From positions 1,612,001-1,676,000 of the forward strand of contig JANTQA010000026.1 in the NCBI GenBank assembly GCA_027625915.1: a stretch of 64,000 nucleotides of DNA, given 5' to 3'. Both the position numbers and the translations under genes were made by a program. Origin of the DNA: Anaeramoeba flamelloides. Lineage: Eukaryota > Metamonada > Anaeramoebidae. Shown here piece after piece: positions 12,268 to 23,017 of this stretch (positions are counted from its first letter, which is position 1; each line of letters starts with the position of its first letter). The notes below the pieces were generated by a model, which was not told the DNA's origin, did not search any database, and saw only the letters and a program-made list of their open reading frames with translations.

Positions 12268-12916
12268 AAGGCATTTTTTCTTTCTTGTTTTATTGATCAA
12301 TTCTTTTCTCATTCATTTCTTAATATTCAAATAAGAATTAAAATTATTTTCGGTATTGTTCACTGAAAATTTGAAAAAATAAAAAATACTGAAATGGTAG
12401 CAAAACACATGTGCAAAAATTGATGTAGTAATTTTTTAAGTTTTTTTTACTAAATTTGTAATTTTTCCAAAAACTTTAATTTATTTAAACATCAGTTTTT
12501 GCACATTTGAAGGCATATTTGGTGCATCAAAAAAATTAAATATCAAAAAAAAGAAGTAAAATTTTTGGGAAATATTGAAAATGGTGAAATTTGGTGAATA
12601 GACAGTTTATTTTTTCAAGTCATTTTCAGTAAATTTGTTTTGTATTTATTTGTTTGATTATTTGGGTTATATTTATTTTGTTGTTGAAATTAGGATATAA
12701 ATCTGATAAATACTTTCTGAGAAAATACTGCCATTTTCCAATTAACAAATGAAAATTTTTATTTCAATTTCCTAGATATAATTCTAATTATTTGTTGAAA
12801 ATACAGAAAGAACTCGACAAAATATATTTAACAACGATATTTTTTAGAGATTTTATACAGCTTTCGAATTGAACTTTAGATGCAATTTGAATTGATTTAG
12901 TTTGAATTTAGCAGTA

Positions 12917-13110
12917 TAGTCAGTTCCACTTTTAAGGCACAAACTGCTACGGAATTTAAGGTACAAAAAAAATCTCAAATTAAGGCACAAAATTCAGATT
13001 ATAGTAAAATAAATTGTGGAAAAAAAAATTAAAAATTTTGTGCCTTAATTTGAGATTTTTTTGTGCCTTAAATTTCGTAGCAGTTTGTAGCTTAAAAGTG
13101 GAACCGACTG
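12917..13110 (+). mobile_element. Palindromic MITE (Tc1/mariner-like), copy 1
   Basis: The element is bounded by TA on both sides (12915-12916 and 13111-13112). The ends are TAGTCAGTTCCAC and GTGGAACCGACTG. Each arm of roughly 90 bp carries three TTAAGG(C/T)ACAAA-type motifs, inverted in the other arm. It is 194 bp with no coding capacity. A TA target duplication and CAGT-type ends are the usual signature of Tc1/mariner-mobilised MITEs. That class assignment is inferred. Confidence 0.85.
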
Positions 13111-13351
13111 TAATTAAAATAAAAACGACAGAAGGCAGTTTTTACATTTTTTTGACAAATATTTTTTATTTTGTGAAATTTTGTATTTCTTTTGTTTAAT
13201 TTTGATGTTTTTGAAGAAAATTTTGATTATTGTATGATTTTGTTGCTTTCAATTTTATTTAAATTGTGGATATTTTTGAATTATATGATAAATATAGAGA
13301 TGTTTTTATTAACAGTGGCATAAAGCAAATTGATTGAAAACGAATTTAAAG

Positions 13352-14341
13352 CCCTAGTCCCAGTTTAAAAGGAACAAATATCCATTTTTTTGTCATTTTT
13401 TTTCAATCTACTTTTTCAAAAACCCCATGAATAAAAGGTTGCCTGAAATATAAAAATGATTACTATTCAAACCTAAGGTATTTCCAAAAAAGTGGGGAAT
13501 TTTTTTTTACATTTCAGAAAAAATCATCATTTTTAGTGAAGGTATTCATTAATTGACATTACCAAATTAAGTTTAATATTAATACCGATTAAATCAATGG
13601 TTATGATATTTATTTCAAAATATATTAGATGAAATATTCCCAAAAAATGAAAAAAAAAAAATAACACTTTTTTTGGTGAAAACAATTTACGACCAATTTC
13701 CATAAAAAACTGGAAATATGGAAAGTGTACAAATGATTTTTAAAAAATCAAATAATGTTATATTCTTTCAATTCTATTATGAAATTTGTTGAGATTAAAC
13801 AAGTTATGGAAACGGTTTTTTTGATCAAAAACAAAATAATAAACACCAATTTTCACCTCTAAAAAATATCAGATAAAATCGAGATCAGAAATTTTAATAA
13901 TTTTTATTTATGTAATGCAATACTAAAAAATAAATTGAATTATTATCAAGAATCAATAAATGGTAGTTAATGATTTTGGATGTTTAAATACTTTTTTGAA
14001 GATTGGATTTAAAAGAGATATTTTAAAATAAATTTGCCCCACTTTATTGGAAATGGCTTAGTCGAATACTTGGTTCAAAACTATAACTTTAATATATTCC
14101 TTATAGTCCTTTCTGACTATCTGAATTTTACGTTGAGTGAATATTTCTTTTTATATTTAACTTTGTTTTTATTGAACCTTTCCAAAATTTTAGTTTTATG
14201 TGTTGTTTTGAATTCTATTTTGATTATAATAATCTATCTAATTTTTGGAATTGGTTCTTGTTTTAAAATATTTCAAAAAAGTTAATTTAAAAAAAATGAC
14301 AAAAAAAATGGATATTTGTTCCTTTTATCCTGGGACTAGGG
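13352..14341 (+). mobile_element. TIR element of about 990 bp, family D copy 1
   Basis: Terminal inverted repeats of about 50 bp begin CCCTAGTCCCAG and end CTGGGACTAGGG. They continue inward through GGAACAAATATCCATTTTTT. The 83-codon frame at 14034-14285 inside it is hydrophobic (Phe/Leu/Ile) and its segment recurs in the short copy at 58843-59054, so I treat it as element sequence and not a gene. No transposase motif is recognisable. Confidence 0.75.
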
Positions 14342-14799
14342 GTTGAAAAAATAAATGTCCCATTCACCAAATTTCACCAGTGTAGATTTTTGTCAGTTGA
14401 AAATATTACAAATTTTTTCCCATTAAAAATCCCAATAACCGATTGTTCAGTAATTAAAAAGAAATTTCCATTTAGCGATAAAATTCTAATTTCAGAAGAT
14501 AGCTCATATATGTCTTACGTTACAATGTCAGTACTATTTTAATTTTTTTTTCTTTTGGGTATTTTGTTCAATAAAGCATTCCTTCAATTTTTAAATCAAG
14601 TGCTTTACGTGTTTCAAAAATATTTTTTTCAAAAATACCAACTTTACAGTGTGTAATTTTTTTTCTCATAAAAAAAATTTTAAGCTGATCAGTTTCAAAG
14701 CAAAAGTTTTATAATTTGATGAGGAATGAATGGAATTGAACTTGTTTTTGAAAATTAAAGAAATAAATTTCAAAAAAATTTTTAAAATGTGATTTGAGT

Positions 14800-15410
14800 C
14801 CGGTGATAATGTACTAAAATTAGCTATTGTTTTAGCAATAAATAAAACAATTCAAGAAGTAAAAGGTATCTATTGGTTCTTTTTAAATGACAATGAAGAA
14901 ATAATGAGTCTTGAAGTTGTAATACTTTAAGTATTTCGGGTTGATCAGAGGACTTTTATTTTTCTAAAAATGGATTATGAAATTTTAGGTTACATTTACA
15001 GTTCTTGAAAGGTGAGAGCACCCATGTTTTTGGTTATCATTGGGTGTGTGCAACCCTCTCTGTACTAAAGCGAAATATGAGTCTAAAAAAAAATAAAATG
15101 AGAAATGGTGAATAAAAATTTATTTTTGTAGTGAGTGGTAAACTTGATCAATGAAAACTTTTTTTATCTTTACCTTCTTTCTGGTTCTATTAACTTGATC
15201 TTCCCAATCATTTAAACAAACAACTTAGCTCTACTAAATATTGCTATTTTTTGATTATGAATCAATTTTACGATTTGGGCAAAGAGTACATTATCCCCGG
15301 GATTCTAAGTCATATCAAGTTTGATCTTAGTGGGGTAATTGTAAGTATGCGGTATTGGAACAATAAGAAAAAGAGACGCAATACTGGTATTTGGATAATA
15401 AATGGGTTAA
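14800..15410 (+). pseudogene. Coding-like fragments resembling eIF4E, probably decayed
   Basis: Three stretches have protein-like composition in the order expected for a cap-binding eIF4E fold. At 14800-14934 a frame contains TIQEVKGIYWFFLND, compared with the family's T-V-E-x-F-W-x-L-Y-N. At 14992-15117 a frame contains LHLQFLKGE and later NKMRNGE, compared with HLFKxG and N-K-x-G-G-x-W. At 15256-15410 a frame contains LSGVIVSMRYW...GIWI, compared with I-C-G-V-V-V-S-x-R...I-x-I-W. In-frame stops follow the second stretch where the family has tryptophans. No ATG-to-stop model with good splice sites connects them. The motif matches are short, so chance similarity or another protein family is possible. 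Confidence 0.3.
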
Positions 15411-16670
15411 AATTTTCATTTCATTTTCTTTCTTGCTATTTTTTTTTAACAAATGGAGTTTTCAAAGAAATAGATTGTAATTTTTTATGCTCTTTCTTTT
15501 TTGTTTTGGTCCTTTGCTAGGTGATATTTTGGTATGAAATCAGAACCCTAAATGATAGGAATCATTCTTAATTGAAAAAGGAGAATGAGAATGAGATGAA
15601 AAAATATCTCATTTAAATTTCAAATACCAAGATCATAAAAAAGTGGCAACCTTTTTTTACTTGTGTCAATTAAAGAGAAAGTTTGGTGTTCTTTGTGGTT
15701 GTACAGTAAAAGCCTTATCAAGGAACAAGGAGATTGTATTTTATTTTATTTCAAGAAAGCGGATTTTGCAATAACTGTGTTGCAAGGGATTAGTGATTCT
15801 TATGGTATTTCTTTAATTGCAACAGAAGCCCAATTTAAAACTTTTCAAGTCGATCTCTTTTTTAAAAAGTCGAATGTACATATTAATTCAATACAATAAT
15901 TTGAAAGCCTTAAACCAAGGCAACAAAATTTTAGTGATCGACCAAATCCAAAAATTCAATAAACAAAAAAGTTGTATTCTTCAGAAAAGAAAAAAAAGAA
16001 AACCAAAAAAACAAAAAGAAAAATTTTAAAAAACAAAAATGAGTAAATTCTAAATACCTATATTTTCCATATTTTGTTGGTTCATTGTGAAATCTCAAAG
16101 TTTTTCTTTTATATTTGGGAATTGTGATAAGTTCGAAAAAGGGTTAATTATAAAAAAAAAACAATAAATTTTATAAAAAGGAACGGAGTTGAAATCATTG
16201 ATCTCAAGACAAAGAATTGGGGTTTCTTACGTTTTGTTCGAATTGTTAGAGTTCACGCCAAAATTGACTCAACAAATAAATTAGAAAAAATAATTACGAT
16301 CTTTTAAAGACTTGAAGGAAATTGACTTGAAAGAAATTTCACTTTGCTTTTCTCTCAAAGTAACCTAAAGATCTTGTTTCTTAGCTATTTTATTTCTTGA
16401 AATAGAAAGAGCCTTTTTTTTTTTAAAGTTACAGAGACCCAAACCCCAAAGTACAACCAAATTCAATAAACATTTGATGATGTAAATGTGGAGTCAGTCT
16501 GATTTTGAAAAAATTCTTGCTTCGAATACTAACCCAAAAAGAAGAAAAAAATTGTTCTTGTATCAATATTCAGAAAGATGTGTAAATTACACTCTAGTTG
16601 CCCTTTGGACTTTAGTCCCCCTTCAGAAATTTAAACGAAAAATCATAGATTTCACAATTATTGATTAATA
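15411..16670 (+). other. Unassigned short coding-like frames
   Basis: Several frames here look less repetitive than the surroundings: 15663-15899 (contains FAITVLQGISDSYGI), about 16150-16318 (contains VEIIDLKTKNWGFLRFVRIV) and 16486-16668 (contains SDFEKILASNTNPKRR). None has both a convincing start and end, and I recognise no domain. They could be further remnants of the decayed gene upstream, exons of an unknown gene, or an old transposase. Confidence 0.25.
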
Positions 16671-18139
16671 AAAATAATCTTGAATGAAAACAGTTTAAAA
16701 TTATTTCATTAAAGTTTATTTCTTTTAATTTATTATGAAGAAATAATAATCTATATTAGAAGAGGAAGGACATACCCATAAAAAATGATCAATGTTTTCT
16801 ATTGTTTTCTTTTGTTAACATTTTAAACATAAAGGTCAAAATCTATTTGATTTTTTTCTATTCTCTAGTAATATCTATTTTAAGCAATTAGTAAATGTCC
16901 TGAATTTTAGGATTGTTGAACTTAAGGGATAACTTAAATATTTTTGGTAATATGCCCCTACTCCCTAAAAAACACTAAAAATTGAAAACTGATCAAATAC
17001 TTTCCATTAATACAATTAAAAAAACAAAATGATAAAATAAAAATAAATAAAGTTTCAATTTAGCTTTTTCTTCAAAACATTTTTTGCCAAAATCATTGAA
17101 TTCACACTTGAAATTATGTATATTTTTAGATACACTATCTTATTTTAACTCATTTAAAATAACAAATTCTAAATTATAGGGCTTTTCTTTTCACAAAAGG
17201 GACTAATTTGGTCCTCAAATGTTTTTTTTAGTTTTAAATGGTAAAATTAAAAAAAAGTTAAACTAAAAAGGATAAACTTTCTGGAAAAGCATTCTAATTT
17301 AATAATAAACTTATTCTTTTATTTAAAACTTTTCTCAACCCCAAATTTTTCAAAAAAAAATAAAAAAGTGCACACTAATTCCAAAAAATATTTTCGATAT
17401 TCAAAAGTAGAGAGTGTTTTTATTCTAAAAAAAATTATCACAGTGGTTAATTGAATTAAGTTAGTTCTTAATTTCGAAAAATATTAATCAGAAAAAAATA
17501 GTGCTTAATTTTATTAAGGACATATAACTGTTGGGAGAAAAATTTTGGACACAGTTAAATGATTGGATACCATTTTTAATTGGCAACATTAGTAAAATTG
17601 AAAATCAAATCCTGTTGATAACTAGGTGAATTTTATATAAATCCAGGTTTAAATGTGTTACAAGTTCATTAATTTGTGGTATGTGTAGAATATTCAAATA
17701 ATTAGTTGATAACTAAAGTAGATCTTGCTATTTTAACAAAAATCCAAGTTTTAGTAAAGTTTACTTTTAATTCTGAAAATGGTAATTTTTAAACTTGCTT
17801 TAGAGAATAAGAGATAAGGTTTTGAAAAAGTAGAATTACATTAATCGTTATTCTACTAAGTATATTATTGTTATTTTCTTTAGTTATTTCACAAACGAAA
17901 GAAATTAAAAATCATTTTCAGTAATGTTTCCAATTAAAATTGATGTCTGACTATTTTTCTCTGTCCAACATTTTTCTCTCAAAATTATTTATAAATTTTC
18001 ATTTTTTTTCTTTTTTTTTCCAATATTTCTGTGAGTAATGTGGTGAACTGATATGTGTCATAGAGTGACTTTGGGTAGATGAATTTTGATAATTCACAGC
18101 AAAAGATAAAATCATTAATTTTTCCTTTTTTTTTTTAAT
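16671..18139. other. Non-coding stretch with a diverged family F element
   Basis: No gene is visible. About 17527-17986 has ends (CTGTTGGGAGAAAAATTTT and a near complement ending TCTCTCAAAAT) and an interior that resemble the family F MITE at 54674-55071, heavily diverged. Confidence 0.35.
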
Positions 18140-19573
18140 TCTGGAAAAGCCAAAAGTTGTTTTCTTGAGTGTTTTTTTTTTGCTTTGAAAATCTATAGAT
18201 TTTATACCGTTTATTTATTTATTTATTTCGAGAAAGGAGCAATTATTGAAAAATTATCAAATAAAAAAAAAAGAGAAGAAGAAAAATATTTAATATATAT
18301 ATATATATATATAAATCCCTTAGCACACCAAATAACCTAAAAACAATTCAAACAAAAATTTGAATTTGAAATGTTATCAAATGATAATAAGATATAGAAT
18401 TAATAAAAAATTATCTTAGAAAGAAAATTTTATAATTAAAAATTGTATAGTTACTTAAAATAAAAAAATAACTTTAAAAAAATTTTTCAACATTGGGAAT
18501 TTTTTTTTTGGTTATTGTGATTTTATTATTTTTCCAAATTTTGTCAAAATAAATTTTTTTTTTTTTTTTAAAAAGTTTTTCTAGACATCAAAAACCTCTT
18601 AGATATAACATTTAAAACACATCATACTTTACTGGAAATTTTTTGGGGACCCTTTGCACCCCAAAATTGCCCAAAATAGTTGATTAAACAATTTATTCAT
18701 TATAAAAGTTATTATAACATCACATAGAAGATTTGTTTTATTTACTTATTACTATTCAATATCAATATTTATATTAGATTCTTATTAATTTAAAAATAAA
18801 AAAAAATATAAATTAAATTAGAAAAAAAAATCAAATTTTTTTTCATTGCAAAATTTTACAATTTTTTCAACAAGATTTTTTTTCAATTTTAAATGATTTG
18901 GTCAATAGTTCGAGTCATATTAAGAATTGATTTTTTTTTTTATTTTTTACAATTTTTTAATTTTTGACTTTTTAAAATCTAGACATAAAATAAACAATAT
19001 TGTTGAATTAGAGACCATATATCAGAACTTATTTAACAAGATCTGAATTAATTTATTAAGGAAAAATCCAAATATCGCAAATATATTATTCAAATTTTTA
19101 CCAATTACAAAATGCAATAAAAAAAATTTGGTTTCATAGATTATTTTATTATATTGGAATAATATTTAAGAGTTATTTTTTATTTTATTTTATATTTATG
19201 TATAAATATTTTATCGATTAAAAAAGTAATTTATATTTGTTTTATTCCGATTTAATAACATGAAATTATTTTACAATTTTTTTTTTTTTTTGATTTTCAA
19301 TTACTATTAATGTAATAAAATTTCTGATTTAAAAAATTAAAATAAAAATAAAAATCTTTAAAAAAAATGTAAAAAGGAATAATTATTATTTTTTTTTTCA
19401 ATTTCAAAAAAAAAATAAATAACTTAACTACTTTATCTTTGAACTATTTTGACTTTTTATTATAATTCAAATCTGGATTAAAGACAAATAAGAAAATTAA
19501 TATATTAGTAGATCAATATCATTTTAAATATAATTTAAAAAACTTGATGAAATTTAGGCAAATCCGGGGTGCT

Positions 19574-19605
<32 letters not shown>

Positions 19606-19800
19606 ATCAATTATCATTTTCATGACCAAATAGAAACTATCCACTGTCGTTAGGTTTTTTAGGATTTAAAAGAAGAGTGAAAAATCCTTGTTTTTATTAA
19701 ATTCTTACTAATTCTGGAAAACCTAGATACGTCCCCAGAATACATAGGGGGGCAAAAACCTGATAGAAAGATAAAATCTATAGATTTTTAGTATTATAAA
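18140..19800 (+). repeat. Foldback repeat, copy 2, split by an inserted element
   Basis: The left part (18140-18314: TTCTGGAAAAGCC, then the TTTATTTATTTATTT block and GAGAAAGGAGCAA) and the right part (about 19581-19800: CATGACCAAAT, CCACTGTCGTTAGG) are contiguous in the copy at 49850-50310. Here they are separated by 1.27 kb of TIR-bounded sequence sitting in a (TA)n tract. Confidence 0.6.
18315..19580 (+). mobile_element. TIR element of 1,266 bp, family E, nested insertion
   Basis: Ends are ATCCCTTAGCACACC on the left and GGGGTGCTAAGGGAT on the right, each flanked by (TA)n, consistent with TA target use. The interior is AT-rich without a reading frame. A similar GGGACCCTTTGCACCCC motif lies inside at about 18645, possibly an older end. 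The element interrupts a foldback repeat, so it is the younger insertion. Confidence 0.7.
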
Positions 19801-22800
19801 AAACGAAAGAAAACCAAAAAAAAAAAAAAAATTTCCAAAATTAATTAAAAAAGATAGAAATCAAAAAAACTTAAATACCGTACCAACAAGTAAAAGTTAA
19901 CACAATAATGTTATTTCTGAATTTCCCTTTTTGAAAGAAGCTTTAAATATTATAAATCTCAATAAAATTTCTTTGGATTCTTAAATGGATTTTTTTAGTT
20001 TTACAACATAAGGTACTAATAAATTTTTTAATTTTTTTTTTAATTTAAATTTCTTTTTTATTAATAAATATTTGTATTTTTTTTTTTGAAATCTGTTTTA
20101 TTAATAATAACTGACGTATTTCTGCTTATTTTACACATTTTAAGAATATACCAATTAATTCCAAAAATTTAAATAATTCCAAGTTGTTCTTTTATAATTA
20201 AATATTTCTAATCCATAAGTTAATCGATTCTAGATAAAATCTTTAAATTATCCAATTTTAAAACTATTATCCAGAGAACTGTTATTAGCAATGTTTTGGA
20301 ATTGTTATAATGTTTATTTTTTTTTTTTTATTTATCTAATTATAAAATTTACTGTATTTTTTTTTCAAAGTAAATAAACATAAACTTATTCTTTTTTAAA
20401 AACTTTTTAAATGGTAGTTTTATCTGTATTGTATTTTAATTAAAATTCAGCTATTATTTCATACATTAAATTTAATTTTTGATAAATTTGAATATTTTTT
20501 TTTTTTTTTTTTTTAATAATTAGGATTAAATCATCTGTAAATATTTAGCCATGTTCTGTTAATGATATTATTTTTAATAAAATGACAAAAAAAAACAAAA
20601 GCAAATAAAATTGGTGATAAATAACCCCATTGGAATTTATTTTGTTATTTCCTCAATGATATTTTAATAAAAAATGTAATTTAAAATATTTTTTTTTTGT
20701 TTTTCTAATTATTTTAATTAATTAATTCAAATTACTTAGCTACATCAACCATTATAATAGATTTTTATTAATTTTCATTTTTTATTATTTAGTTTTTTTT
20801 CTTTCTGAGTATTATTGAGATTTTTAACAACCATATACCTATTTTATTTTTTGAAATTCAAATTGACATTCATGGATAAATTTCCAATAAGGTTCAATTC
20901 ATATACCCGCTAACCACAACTTCGTGTCATAAATTTTGGGTAGAAAGTTTTTTGAAAAAAATTTTTTAAATTCAAATGACCACCTTCACAAGAAAGTTCT
21001 GATTTTGAATCTATTGTATTCCAGTAAAAATAATCATTTAATGAGTTTTTTCAAACCAAACAATAGATTTAATTATTAAAAAAAAAATTCAAAAGTAAAG
21101 AATAAATTCAAACCAAAAGTACAAATTTATCATTTTTAAAATAGTAATTACATTTTAAGAACTATCTTTACAATTTATGAACTTGCCTCAAAACCAATTA
21201 ATCCAATCTTATTGGAATTGTAGGGGGGGGGGGGGGGGGGGGTTTTTGGGATTTTCACCATTCAATAATGAAAAAATCATTTTGGGTCCATATTTAAATG
21301 AAAAATGAACAAGAAAATTTTAAGATACCTATTCTAGAACACACTTATTAAGAAAAGTGAAAATGAAAAAATAAAATAACCAATGATTTTTCTCACATAA
21401 AAAAAAGATGAGTATTTCAAACAGTTTCAACAAACAACTCCAATGTTTGAAGATCATATTTCTTAATACCATGTACAATTGGGTTACTTGCATTATTATA
21501 TTGTTCCCCAGAAATCAAATAATTGTTAAAAAGAAGTTGTCTTTCTCTTTAATTTTTTTGTTAGTTTGGTTCTTCTTCTTCATTTTTATTTTTGGATTGA
21601 AGTTACCAACAACACTTTTAAGGAAGGTTATTACTCAATTTGATCTTTGAACCTAATTTCTAATTACCAAATAACAGCATACTTGTGATTATTTTGGTTG
21701 ATAAATTTTTGTATTAATTATTTCTCTAAAAAATAATTTTTAGTTTCAAGGTAAATTGGATAGGTGTGTTGTGAGAAAATTTTTGTGAGTCTTGAATCCA
21801 AAGATCTAAATGAAAATTAACTGTATAAAAATTATTTAGTTTATTTGATTTAAAAAATAATTATTACATGTTCATTCGAAGAAAAAATGATCTTTCTTTT
21901 TTAACAAATAGTTTTTTTTGATGAAATATATCCAATCTACAAAGAATTGGTCAGATTTTTGAAAATTTTGATCTAACTAGAATATAACAAAGAATAATCT
22001 TGTAATTCTTGTATTTTTTTCCCAATTTTGAAATCTTAGATGAAATTGACAAACACCTTACATTACTCTTATATCAAAAATAAATGATAGAAACTTCTTA
22101 TCAAGGTATCAAATATTGTAACTTTCACCGAAGAAGATATTTTCTCAAAAGGTTAATAGTTTACAAACTCCTTTTTCCTATACAGAAATGAGGACTAAAA
22201 GATTTAGGAAAAAAAAGAATCATTTTTTCCTTCTAATATCTTATTGAAGAAGTATTTATGTTAATTACTAACCACCAAACCATTATACAAACATATAATA
22301 CTTTTAAATTTCAAATGCAAACAAAGTCCTTAAAAATGAAAATTTCATTTTTCATTTTGAACAGTTTAAGGGATATTTTAAATAAATTTTAAACAAATAA
22401 AAGAAAAAATAACACTACCTGTTTATGAGCAATACAATTTTCAGAAAAACTTTGTTCAAATATGATAAAAATCAAATAATATTACAAACAAAAAAGTATT
22501 ATTTTTTATATATTTCTTTGGTATATTGAGTAAATTGTAATCGTTTGAAATATTTTTTTAATTGAATAAATCTTCATTAAGAAGAAGATGTATTCCTTGG
22601 TTTTGATTTTTAAACTCTTTTATTGAAAGTTCCTTCAAGTAAACAATGTAAAATGTGATCCTTTATTTGTTTTTTCAAATTAGATAGTTTTTAAATTATA
22701 ATTATAAATTAAAATATTGATTTTAAAAAGATAATTTTGTTCTATTGAGATACAAGCCAATTCGATTATGATGTGTGCTGTTAGTGAATATTTTTGGGAG

Positions 22801-22929
22801 ATTAAGACCAATTTGCCATTGGTTTACCTTCTCCCAAAAAAGACCAATAAGTCATTTATATCTTCTTACAAGATTAGAAATTCCAATAAAACATCAAAAA
22901 AAATATAAGTTAATTTTTTATTTTTAAAT
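19801..22929. other. Non-coding stretch with a 20-G tract
   Basis: No convincing gene is visible. An unbroken run of 20 G lies at 21223-21242. An ATG-initiated 80-codon frame at 21408-21650 has one hydrophobic segment but no other support. A hairpin lies at 22790-22841, about 180 bp before the first WD40 gene. The rest is AT-rich with T and A homopolymers. Confidence 0.5.
22790..22841 (+). other. Strong hairpin upstream of the first WD40 gene
   Basis: The arms TTTTTGGGAGATTAAGACCAAT and its near complement ATTGGTTTACCTTCTCCCAAAAA flank a loop of about six bases. It is absent upstream of the paralogous gene at 38819. It may be the remnant of a small foldback element or a structured element. 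The role is unknown. Confidence 0.6.
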
Positions 22930-23017
22930 TCAAACAAATTTTACCTGATCTGGGATTTATTTCATTTTTTTTTATTCCTTATTTTTCTCTTTTATTTCTG
23001 TTTCCAATACCTCACCA

